64,000 nt of DNA from Flavobacteriaceae bacterium PS02293. Its GTDB lineage: Bacteria > Bacteroidota > Bacteroidia > Flavobacteriales > Weeksellaceae. The notes beneath the pieces are model-generated. The model saw nothing but the letters and a program-made list of their open reading frames with translations. It ran no database searches and was not told the origin of the DNA. The position numbers and the translations under genes are program-made. Location of the stretch: positions 558,001-622,000 of the forward strand of contig JASCOV010000001.1 of NCBI GenBank assembly GCA_029960045.1, written 5' to 3'. Shown in pieces: positions 17,189 through 25,900 of the stretch (positions are counted from its first letter, which is position 1; each line of letters starts with the position of its first letter).

Positions 17189-18196
17189 TTATTTAAAATT
17201 AGCGATTGCATCATCCACTTTATCAAGATAAGATTTCTTCTGTTCATCCGTTGCAAAAGAGTAGTTAAAAGAGTTTTTAACTAATGTGATGATGTCTTCT
17301 TTAGAAAGATCAAGAGCTTCTTGAACAGCCTCGAAATTAGCATTCATATAACCTCCAAAATAAGCTGGATCATCAGAATTAACTGTAGCTTTGATTCCTT
17401 TGTCTAAAAGCTTTTTTAATGGATGATTGGTCATTACATCTGTGTTTCTCAATTCAAGATTGGAAAGTGGACAAACCGTCAAAGCCAAATCTCTTTTCAC
17501 AATTTCCTGAACCAGATTTTCATCTTCCAGACATCTATTTCCGTGATCGATTCTAGCAACTTTAAGAATATCAATAGCTTCCCAAATATATTCAGTCGGA
17601 CCTTCCTCACCAGCATGAGCAACCGGAATGTAACCTTCTTTCACAGACGCTTCAAACACATTTTTGAATTTAACAGGCGGATTTCCCATTTCAGAAGAGT
17701 CAAGACCAACAGCTGTGATCAAATCTTTGTGCGGAAGCGACTGTTTCAAAGTTTCAAATGCCGATTCCTCGGACAAATGTCGCAGATAACTCATTATAAA
17801 TAAAGAATTGATTCCCCATTTTTCCTTAGCGTCCAATCTTGCTTTTTGTAAACCATTGATCACAGTTTCCAAGGCAATTCCACGTTCTGTATGTGTTTGT
17901 GGGTCAAACATTATTTCGGTATGAATTACATTGTTTTCATAACATTTCTGATAATAAGCCATTGCCAAGTCATAAAAATCCTGTTCGTGAATCAGAACGC
18001 CGGCTCCGGCATAATAAATATCAAGAAAATCCTGAAGACAAGAGAATTGATAGGCTTTTTTAACTTCCTCGATTGTTTTGTAAGGAATTTCGATCTGGTT
18101 TCTTTGGGCAATTTCGAACATCAGTTCCGGTTCGAAACTTCCTTCGATATGTAAATGTAATTCAGCTTTTGGAAGAGCCGCAATAAAATCTTTCAT
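17189..18196 (-). CDS. add: adenosine deaminase family protein, probably adenine deaminase
   Basis: A zinc aminohydrolase of purine salvage. Seen: metal-binding HLHIEG (14-19), the HAGEEGP segment with catalytic Glu, the DHGNRC segment, and SDDPAYFGGY with the last metal ligands. Adenosine deaminases usually read DDPxxFGT at that place, whereas DDPAYFGGY is what I know from adenine deaminases of this fold (yeast Aah1 type). I therefore favour adenine to hypoxanthine, with adenosine to inosine as the alternative. At 335 residues the length fits both. It lies just downstream of the thioredoxin cluster, separated by a terminator. Confidence 0.85.
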   Translation of the reverse strand: MKDFIAALPKAELHLHIEGSFEPELMFEIAQRNQIEIPYKTIEEVKKAYQFSCLQDFLDIYYAGAGVLIHEQDFYDLAMAYYQKCYENNVIHTEIMFDPQTHTERGIALETVINGLQKARLDAKEKWGINSLFIMSYLRHLSEESAFETLKQSLPHKDLITAVGLDSSEMGNPPVKFKNVFEASVKEGYIPVAHAGEEGPTEYIWEAIDILKVARIDHGNRCLEDENLVQEIVKRDLALTVCPLSNLELRNTDVMTNHPLKKLLDKGIKATVNSDDPAYFGGYMNANFEAVQEALDLSKEDIITLVKNSFNYSFATDEQKKSYLDKVDDAIANFK

Positions 18197-18221
18197 AGTT
18201 TTTTGATTTATTCAAATTTAA

Positions 18222-18255
18222 TAAAAAAGGCTTTAGAAAATGATTCTAAAGCCTT
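18222..18255 (-). terminator. terminator of the peroxiredoxin-thioredoxin-DUF6952 cluster
   Basis: AAGGCTTTAGAA (18227-18238) pairs with TTCTAAAGCCTT (18244-18255). The minus-strand transcript runs into a U tract (18222-18228). Confidence 0.85.
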
Positions 18256-18277
18256 AATATAATATAAAAGTTAACTT

Positions 18278-18526
18278 CTATTTATCTATGGATCCCATTA
18301 CCTTTTGAGCAAATGAGTTAAGCGCATCTTTTTCGCTCATTCCGTTGTTGACGTTTGCGTGAACTTCAAGCGCTCCGCAAATGTTCGTGATCAATTCTCC
18401 TGCAACGTTCAAATCTTCTTCAGAAACATTTCGGAATTCTGAAAAACTTTCCAAAACTTCCAAAGTTGCTTCCAGATTAGCCGGGGTTTGGTTTTGATAA
18501 AACTGTCTTATGATGGGTAATTTCAT
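18278..18526 (-). CDS. DUF6952-family small protein
   Basis: An 82-residue acidic helical protein beginning MKLPIIRQFYQNQTPANLE, with SEEDLNVAGELITNICGALEVH in the middle. It matches what I recall as a small Flavobacteriia family found next to thioredoxin and peroxiredoxin genes. It follows the thioredoxin gene by 34 bp on the same strand. Its role is unknown; context points to thiol or peroxide metabolism. Confidence 0.6.
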   Translation of the reverse strand: MKLPIIRQFYQNQTPANLEATLEVLESFSEFRNVSEEDLNVAGELITNICGALEVHANVNNGMSEKDALNSFAQKVMGSIDK

Positions 18527-18560
18527 TATTTTAAATTTAAAGATTAAAAAATTAATTATT

Positions 18561-18872
18561 CTAAGCTTTTATTTCTGAAAATAATGTAGTCAAGCTATCA
18601 GCCTTGTTGGTTTGAACTTGGCTTTTCAAAGCTCCGCCTTCAAATGCTGCAAACGTTGGCAAGTTGTCAACTGTTGCTAACTTTCTGCTTTCCGGTAATT
18701 TTTCTGCATCAACGTAGTAGAAAGGAATCTCGTCATTTTCTGAAGCCAGTTTTTTGAATTTCGGTTTCATAATTCTGCAGTTTCCGCACCATGTTGCGCC
18801 ATATTGAACCATCACCTTGTCATTTTCACTTACAATCTGTTGTAAGTTATCTTCTGTAAGTTCTATGTACAT
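18561..18872 (-). CDS. thioredoxin-family protein
   Basis: A 103-residue single-domain thioredoxin with active site W28-C29-G-N-C32 (instead of the standard CGPC) and a conserved cis-Pro in DNLPTFAAF. There is no signal peptide, so it is cytosolic. It lies 96 bp downstream of the 2-Cys peroxiredoxin gene and probably reduces that enzyme or a similar partner. CGNC is an uncommon inner dipeptide and should shift the redox potential compared with classical TrxA. Confidence 0.88.
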   Translation of the reverse strand: MYIELTEDNLQQIVSENDKVMVQYGATWCGNCRIMKPKFKKLASENDEIPFYYVDAEKLPESRKLATVDNLPTFAAFEGGALKSQVQTNKADSLTTLFSEIKA

Positions 18873-18889
18873 AATTTCAATTTTTATAA

Positions 18890-18942
18890 TGTATCAGTGT
18901 AACAGTTTAACAATGATTTGAAAATATTGTTAAACTGATACA
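18890..18942. repeat. palindromic spacer between peroxiredoxin and thioredoxin genes
   Basis: AGTTTAACAAT (18904-18914) and ATTGTTAAACT (18926-18936) form an 11-bp stem. Outer TGTATCA (18890-18896) and TGATACA (18936-18942) extend it across a bulge. There is no T tract, so it may be an mRNA processing or stability element, or a palindromic repeat. Confidence 0.6.
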
Positions 18943-18968
18943 TTGTTCAATTGTTAGATTAAAAAATA

Positions 18969-19601
18969 TTAATTCTTGCTGAAGTATTCTGCAACGCCGG
19001 TTCTGTTAGCGTTCATTGCCTCTTTTCCTTCTTCCCAGTTTGCAGGACAAACTTCGCCGTGTTTTTGAACGTGAGAATAAGCATCGATTAATCTAAGATA
19101 TTCTTTCACATTTCTTCCAAGTGGCATATCATTTACAGACTCGTGGAACACTTTTCCAGTTTCGTCGATCAAATAAGTGGCTCTGTAAGTTACGTTTGAA
19201 CCTGTGTAAACTTCGTTTCCTTCTTCATCGTAATCCAAATCTTGATCAACGATTCCAAGGATGTTTGCCAATTGTCTGTGCGTATCAGCAAGGATCGGGT
19301 AAGTTACACCTTCGATTCCGCCATTGTCTTTTGGAGTGTTCAACCAAGCGAAATGTACTTCATTCGTATCGCAAGATGCACCAATTACAACTGTATTTCT
19401 TTTTTGAAATTCTGGTAAAGCTTCCTGAAAAGCGTGTAATTCTGTAGGGCAAACAAAAGTGAAATCTTTTGGATACCAGAACAAAATTACTTTTTGCTGA
19501 TTGTTTAAAGCTTCTTCAAAAACATTGATCTTAAGATCGTCACCCATTTCGCTCATTGCATCAATCGCAACATTTGGGAATAATTTACCTACTAATGACA
19601 T
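18969..19601 (-). CDS. 2-Cys peroxiredoxin
   Basis: A typical AhpC/Prx1-type peroxidase reducing H2O2 and organic peroxides. The peroxidatic Cys51 lies in FTFVCPTE and the resolving Cys185 in HGEVCPANW. A C-terminal YF (AEYFSKN) plus GGIEG near the middle resembles the pair of motifs that make Prx sensitive to overoxidation. The ATG at 19601 is chosen over an upstream start at 19694 because the conserved protein begins MSLVGKLFPN and the promoter element lies between the two. It heads the cluster with thioredoxin and the DUF6952 gene. Confidence 0.93.
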   Translation of the reverse strand: MSLVGKLFPNVAIDAMSEMGDDLKINVFEEALNNQQKVILFWYPKDFTFVCPTELHAFQEALPEFQKRNTVVIGASCDTNEVHFAWLNTPKDNGGIEGVTYPILADTHRQLANILGIVDQDLDYDEEGNEVYTGSNVTYRATYLIDETGKVFHESVNDMPLGRNVKEYLRLIDAYSHVQKHGEVCPANWEEGKEAMNANRTGVAEYFSKN

Positions 19602-19636
19602 AATATTTAAGTTTAAATTGTTATTTTTTGATAGTG

Positions 19637-19644
19637 CAAAATTA
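19637..19644 (-). promoter_or_regulatory. peroxiredoxin promoter -7 element
   Basis: TAATTTTG on the minus strand, 35 nt before the chosen ATG. It excludes the longer start. Confidence 0.55.
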
Positions 19645-19852
19645 CAAAGATTTTGTGAATTGAATATTAAATATTGATTTATAAAATCTATCAATACGAA
19701 AGATCCGAAACTAACAGTGTTATTAATGGAAATCGCAGCTCAAACTCGTTTGATGTTGAATAATTAATATACTTCAATTAAAATTTGCTATCAAATTTCA
19801 AACAATTAATTAACTAATAAAATGAGCAAAGTCAGAAATTCTGAATATTTTA

Positions 19853-19884
19853 AATAAAAAAAACACCACTGAGAGTGATGTTTT
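19853..19884 (-). terminator. terminator of the aminotransferase gene
   Basis: On the minus strand AAACATCACT and AGTGGTGTTT pair (one G-U) around CTC and are followed by a long U run. Between it and the stop codon lies an inverted TTGTCT/AGACAA pair (19895-19917) around CGGCTACG, a common short repeat type in this group. Confidence 0.8.
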
Positions 19885-19930
19885 ATAATAATTTTTGTCT
19901 TCGGCTACGCTCAGACAACGATGTTATATT

Positions 19931-21121
19931 TTAAAATTGTTCAACACAATCCTTAATCCTTTTCATAGCTTCTCTCAAATCTTCTTCAGACGCTGCATAA
20001 GAAAAACGGATACATTCCGGGCTTCCGAAACTTACACCGCCAACGCAACCAACATGTGCTTTTTCTAACAAGAACATTGCGAAATCATCTGCATCTTTAA
20101 TTTCAGTTCCGTTCAAATTTTTTCCAATGAAATAAGAAATGTCTGGGAAGAAATAGAATGCGCTTTTCGGAAGGTTACATTTAAAACCTTTGATGTCTTT
20201 CATCAGTTCAAAAACAAGATCACGTCTTTTGTGGAATTCTGTGATCATATATTGTAACTCTGATGGATTCATCTGCATCGCCGTGATAGAAGCTCTTTGG
20301 GCAACAGTATTTGCACCACTTGTCATTTGACCTTGTACTTTGTCACAAGCACTTGCTAACCAATCCGGGCAAGCAGAATATCCGATTCTCCAGCCTGTCA
20401 TTGCAAACGCTTTACTCATCCCGTTTATAACTGCAGTCTGTTCATAAACCTGAGGAAAGCTTGCTATAGAAACGTGCTCGCCTCCATAATTAATGAATTC
20501 ATAGATCTCGTCCGAAATGATCGTAACGTGGGGATATTTAGCAACCACATTAGCAATAGCTTCCAATTCTTCTTTTGTGTAATAACTTCCTGAAGGATTA
20601 CAAGGCGAACTGTATAATAGGGCTTTTGTTTTTGGAGTAATTGCTTTTTCTAATTGTTCTGCTGTGAATTTAAATTCTGTATCAATGGAAGTTTCAATGA
20701 AAACAGAAGTTCCACCAACCAATTTTACCATCTCGTCATAACTTACCCAATATGGAGCAGGAAGAATCACTTCGTCGCCGTCATTTACAATGGCTAAAAG
20801 GACATTCATGATGGATTGTTTTGCACCATTGGCAACACAAATCTGATTTGGCTTGTAATCCAGACCGTTATCTCTTTTGAGTTTTGCTGCAATAGCTTGT
20901 CTTAATTCCAAAAATCCCGGAACAGGAGAGTAGTGGCTGTAATTTTCATTAATGGCATCAAAAGCAGCTTGTTTGATTTTTTGAGGAACATCGAAGTCCG
21001 GTTCTCCCAAAGTCAGGCTTATTACATCGATTCCTGCGGCTTTCATATCGCGCGCTTTGTTGCTCATCACGAAAGTCTGAGAATAACTCAGTCTGTTCAA
21101 TCTGTCCGAAATTTTACTCAT
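19931..21121 (-). CDS. aspC: pyridoxal phosphate-dependent aspartate aminotransferase
   Basis: A class I aminotransferase of the I-gamma aspartate (and prephenate) transaminase group. LTLGEPDFDVP lies near residue 36, the cofactor-site YSSPCNPSG near 168, the PLP lysine in GMSKAFAMTGWRIGY (about 238) and the C-terminal substrate Arg in ECIRFSYA. It interconverts aspartate and oxaloacetate with 2-oxoglutarate/glutamate in the cytosol. At 396 residues the length is standard. It stands alone with its own promoter and terminator. Confidence 0.9.
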   Translation of the reverse strand: MSKISDRLNRLSYSQTFVMSNKARDMKAAGIDVISLTLGEPDFDVPQKIKQAAFDAINENYSHYSPVPGFLELRQAIAAKLKRDNGLDYKPNQICVANGAKQSIMNVLLAIVNDGDEVILPAPYWVSYDEMVKLVGGTSVFIETSIDTEFKFTAEQLEKAITPKTKALLYSSPCNPSGSYYTKEELEAIANVVAKYPHVTIISDEIYEFINYGGEHVSIASFPQVYEQTAVINGMSKAFAMTGWRIGYSACPDWLASACDKVQGQMTSGANTVAQRASITAMQMNPSELQYMITEFHKRRDLVFELMKDIKGFKCNLPKSAFYFFPDISYFIGKNLNGTEIKDADDFAMFLLEKAHVGCVGGVSFGSPECIRFSYAASEEDLREAMKRIKDCVEQF

Positions 21122-21150
21122 GAAACTATTTTATAAATTAGATTTAGTGA

Positions 21151-21158
21151 CAAATATA
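21151..21158 (-). promoter_or_regulatory. aspC promoter -7 element
   Basis: TATATTTG on the minus strand, 29 nt before the ATG. Confidence 0.5.
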
Positions 21159-21294
21159 ATTTTTTAATCTAAAACTTTAGGTTTGTTTTCCCAACTTTAT
21201 TTAGGAAATTTTATATAATCTGAACATTCTTTAGGAAATATAAGTGGGTAATGTGATTTTTTTCTGCAATAAGTGTAATTTATTAATAATTGAT

Positions 21295-21302
21295 TATTTT
21301 TG
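21295..21302 (+). promoter_or_regulatory. possible promoter of the TPR-LuxR gene
   Basis: TATTTTTG fits TAnnTTTG, 74 nt before the ATG at 21377. No TTG is at the right distance. Confidence 0.35.
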
Positions 21303-21376
21303 CGAAGAAATTTTCCAATAAGATATTGTTTCAAGAAATTAATGGATATTAAGGAAAGTTTTGAACACACAAAAAC

Positions 21377-22624
21377 ATGAATAAAAAATTTACAAGTTAT
21401 CTGGCAATATTTCTATTGCTGCTTTTCGGTTTTCTGAGTGCGAAAGATTTGAATATCAATGCTCTTGAGAGAGAGATTATAAAATATAATCGAGAAGGAA
21501 AACAAAAATTATCTCAAAAAAAACTTTCAGATCTGTTATTTTCAGGTGATCTTACAAAAGAACAAGAGGCGAATGTTCTTTACTATATGGCTGCAACCTA
21601 TCGTGGTGTAAGTGATTATATGATGTGCATCGATTACCTTAATAAATCTTATGCTATCGCAAAAGAGCTTCCTAAAGAGAATATCTTGAGAATGAAGCTG
21701 GATTATGAATATGCTTTTGCTTATTTTGATAATAAAGAATTCGATAAATCCAGTAAAATGATGGATCGGATTGCTGCTCAAAACTACATTCATGCTATTC
21801 CTGAAGATCAATCCTATATCTTGATGCAGGAAGGTTATCTTTTTTTAAGAAATCAAAAATATGATAGAGCCGAGTTGAAATATGAAGAGGCATTGGGAAT
21901 AATGAAACAGGCTAGTCATTGTAATGTTCCTATTGTACTTGTGAAAATGATGGATCTGTACAATCAGAAAAAAGATATAAAAAAGGTAGAAAGCTTGTAT
22001 CGGCAAAGTATGGAAATATCAAAAAGCTGTGGTGTTTTGAAATATGAAACTTATACGGCGTCTGAAATGGAGAAAATCTACAAAGGAAATAATCTTTTAG
22101 AGAAAGCTTATGCCATAAGTATAAAAGTTGATTCTTTGAGGAAAAGAGAAAACCTTGAAAATAAAGTTTCTGAAATGCATGTGATCGAGAAGAAGTATAT
22201 CGAGAAGAAGGATGAGCTTCAGGAAAGATCTATTTTTTGGGAAAAATTGGGGGCTGTATTCGTTACCACAATACTTCTTTCAATTATTGCTTATTCTGTT
22301 CTGAAAAGTAAAAATTTGAAAACAGAAAAGTTGAAGATGGAAGAAGAGATGGAACAGATAAAAGAAGACCTGAATTCTTATTCGGAAAGTTACTATTTCA
22401 ATGAAAAATCGGAGATTGCAGAACCATCAATTTTAGATTCTGATAAGTTAACTGAACGTCAAAAAGATCTTCTTAAGCTCATGGCGGAAGGATTGTCAAA
22501 TAAAGAAATTGGAGAAAAACTTTTCATTACAGAAAGCACGGTTAAGTATCATATCAAAAATATTTATAGCATACTTGAACTTAAAGACAGGAAAGATTTT
22601 TTCAAGAAAATCAACAATAATTAG
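21377..22624 (+). CDS. TPR-transmembrane-LuxR transcriptional regulator
   Basis: A signal or anchor segment (about 4-22) is followed by TPR-like helices (about 30-250), a transmembrane helix (near 290, FVTTILLSIIAYSVL), a charged coiled-coil stretch and a C-terminal LuxR/GerE helix-turn-helix (LTERQKDLLKLMAEGLSNKE, ending STVKYHIKNIYSILELKDR). There is no receiver domain or kinase, so it is a one-component membrane-spanning regulator. It is directly upstream of the large T9SS surface protein and may control it. A terminator separates the two genes. Confidence 0.85.
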   Translation: MNKKFTSYLAIFLLLLFGFLSAKDLNINALEREIIKYNREGKQKLSQKKLSDLLFSGDLTKEQEANVLYYMAATYRGVSDYMMCIDYLNKSYAIAKELPKENILRMKLDYEYAFAYFDNKEFDKSSKMMDRIAAQNYIHAIPEDQSYILMQEGYLFLRNQKYDRAELKYEEALGIMKQASHCNVPIVLVKMMDLYNQKKDIKKVESLYRQSMEISKSCGVLKYETYTASEMEKIYKGNNLLEKAYAISIKVDSLRKRENLENKVSEMHVIEKKYIEKKDELQERSIFWEKLGAVFVTTILLSIIAYSVLKSKNLKTEKLKMEEEMEQIKEDLNSYSESYYFNEKSEIAEPSILDSDKLTERQKDLLKLMAEGLSNKEIGEKLFITESTVKYHIKNIYSILELKDRKDFFKKINNN

Positions 22625-22653
22625 TTTACAAGGCTACGACATCCTTTAAATAG

Positions 22654-22680
22654 AGACTATCCTTAGGGGTAGTTTTTTTG
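22654..22680 (+). terminator. terminator of the TPR-LuxR gene
   Basis: ACTATCC pairs with GGGTAGT around TTAG and is followed by T7. Confidence 0.75.
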
Positions 22681-22875
22681 TTTTACGACTAAACTCAGTA
22701 TTAATACTTAATGACTTTTATCGATTTTTAAATAATATTGCAATATAATTATTCAAAATACAAATGATTTCCTTTGATGCCAAATCTTATATTAAAGGAA
22801 TATTTCCATAAAATTTTAAAGTTTAGTAAACAGTTTTCTTAACAAATGTCAAGATCTGTAAATTAAACAAGTGTT

Positions 22876-22883
22876 TAAATTTG
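22876..22883 (+). promoter_or_regulatory. possible promoter of the large T9SS gene
   Basis: TAAATTTG, 30 nt before the ATG at 22914. A TTG at standard distance is not evident. Confidence 0.45.
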
Positions 22884-22913
22884 CGGTGTTGATTTTTATA
22901 AATTAAACAAACG

Positions 22914-25900
22914 ATGAAAAAAAATTTTTATGTTCTATTTGCAATATTCATTGCAAACATTTTATCTGCGCAGACTGATCTTGTAAAATGGGCGCTGACA
23001 GCAAACGGAAATACAACTTATACAGATAGTCGCATTACTGCTACTGCTGTTGGTACATCACAGAATCCTATTACTTATGATTCCCAAGGAATGAGAATTA
23101 CTGGTTGGGGGAATAACACGATTGAACATTATCGGTATTTTGGTTTTTCTGTAGGCTCTTCTAACGGTACTGCTTTAAAAATATCCAACTTAGCTTTTGA
23201 ACAAGAAAGAGTTACTACAAATCTTAATGATGGATATACCATAAGATATTATATTGCTCCAAATAATAGTAGCGTAGATGACTATGATTTTTTTTACAAC
23301 AAATCAACTGTGTTGGTAAATAATGAATCAATAACCAGCAATACTATAAAGAATATAGCACTTAATTTTACAGTTTCCGGAACTCAAAGATTAATTGTCC
23401 GCTTTTACGCTTCGGGAAATGAATATAATGCTGCAGCTTGGAGAATTAAAGCTAACACTCTTAAATTAACCGAAGTTCAGGCTACTGTGCCAGTTGCAAA
23501 TAATGATTCTTACTCAGTTTATAAAAATACAGCAACAGATCTTAATATCTTAGCTAATGATACATCTGGATCTGCGATCACTGGCATAACAATTACCCAA
23601 CAACCATTGCATGGAACTCTAACTGTAAATGGTTCAACAAATGTAACTTACACACCAACAACAGGGTATGATGGCTCGGATACTTTCAAATACAAAGCTG
23701 TTAACACAACTGGAGCATCTAATGAAGCTACTGTAAGTGTCAATGTAATAGCTGCTGTACCGGTAGCTAATAATGATACATATAACAATGTTTATAATTA
23801 TACAGATACCAATTTAAATATTTTAAGTAATGATACCTCTGTTTTAGCTATAACGGGTATAACTATCACACAACAACCTGTTCATGGAACTGTTACAGTG
23901 AATGGGACTACAAATGTAACATACAAATCCGTAGCAGGATATACAGGGTCAGATACTTTCAAATATAAATCAAGCAATGTTACAGGAGAATCTAATGAAG
24001 CTATTGTAAGCATCAACGTGATACAAGATCCAAATACAGCTGTACCAGTCGCAAACAATGATTCATATACTGCTTACAAAAACATTAGTTCCGACTTCAA
24101 TGTATTAAGCAATGATACTTCTGTATTGACTATTAATGATGTGACTATTACACAACAGCCTATTCACGGAACTGTCACTGTGAATGGAACAACAAATGTA
24201 ACTTACAAACCAACAACAGGATATACAGGAACTGATTCTTTCAAATATAAAGCAAGTAATGCTACGGGATTGTCTAATGAGGCAACTGCTTCTATTAATG
24301 TTATCGAGATGCCGCCATCTACGCTTGTCAGATGGAACAATTCCAGCATTACACCTACAACCTATAATAACAATGTAACTCCTGGAGTTATTGAATATTC
24401 GAAAGTCTCTATGGGCTACAATACTTGGTCTGGCCCTTTATACTCATTTGGTGGTTGGCCATCTCAAACTACAGTAGATACGTCTTACTATGTTCAATTT
24501 TCTATAAATCCAAAAAGTGGATATAAATTAAACTTATCCGAATTTACTTTTCAGTGTTTCTTGACTGGATCCGGAACAATGAAAATTGATTATTCTCTTA
24601 GTAGCAACTTTAGTAATCCTAAAAACCTTATTTCCGAAATTACGCCATCAACCAGTGAGGGTAATCCAACAACAATTTCTTTGAGTAATTTTAATACGCC
24701 TGTTGCTACAGATGGTCAGGTAGTTTATGTCAGAATCTATATTTATAATACCAATCAAACATTGCATATCAAATATGCAAATGGCGCAGATTCGATTGGT
24801 CCGGCTTTTAGAGGAACGGTGTCATCCAGTTCTGTAGCTCCTGTTGCGACAAATGATACGGCGGTAACTACAATTGATAACGATATTGATATCAATGTTT
24901 TAGAAAATGATGATTATAGTAATATTGCAAATTCTATTGCTTTATCACAACCTTCACATGGAACAGTAACTCTTAATTCTGATAAAACGGTTAATTATCT
25001 TCCAACTTCCGGTTATATAGGATCAGATTCTTTCACTTACAGTATTGCTAATAATTATGGAACATCTAATACGGCAACTGTTTCAGTTAATGTAAATCCA
25101 GCTACAACTACATCACTTATAAGATGGGATAGTGCAAGCGCAACTTATTATCCTACTTCTTATCAACAAAGTTTCATTTCTGCCAATGATGCACCAATTA
25201 CGGCAGTTGGAGTTAATTTATCTACTGCAGCAGAGAGTTTGCCTGTGTATGTTGTTGGGAATATAGGCGATGCAAGTATTAATACATCTAAGTACATACA
25301 ATTTAGATTAAATAATATCAGCACCACAAAAACAATAGAACCGAAAAGTTTCAGTTTTACTGGAAGAGGATATAATGCGGGAAATTATGAGATTAGATAT
25401 TCTAAATCTTCCGATTTTTCCAGCTATCAAACGCTTTCTGCGGGGACTTTTTCAAATGGTTATGGAATGATAAGTGGTAATTTTAGTTCCGTTAAAGTTG
25501 AAGCAGGAGAAACATTATATATTAGAGCTTATTTTTACAATACGACTTCTAGTTATGTTATTCAGTATTATACAGGCTCTACAGGACCTGCAGTTACAGG
25601 GTTGTTTTATAATAAAGTATATTCTTCTACAGATACTATTTGGCAACCACTATGGAGCAATGGTTTACCAGATGCAACAAAAAGTGCAATCATAAATGCA
25701 CCATATAGTACGGCAGTCAATGGTAACTTTGAGAGTAATAATTTGACGATTAATGCAGGGGCAAGCCTTAATGTCAATGCAGAAGGATATATCACTGTTA
25801 ATGGTAAGATTACTAACAATGCAGGTGCAAGCAATTTTGTTGTAGAAAATGATGCTAATCTATTACAGAAAAGCAGAGTTCAGAATGTTGGAAATATCAC

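Noticed and set aside
18890..18942. Terminator between peroxiredoxin and thioredoxin
   Set aside because: Strong stem but no T tract on either strand; kept only as a palindromic spacer.
19602..19694. Longer N-terminus for the peroxiredoxin
   Set aside because: The promoter element lies in that stretch and the conserved family start is MSLVGKLFPN.
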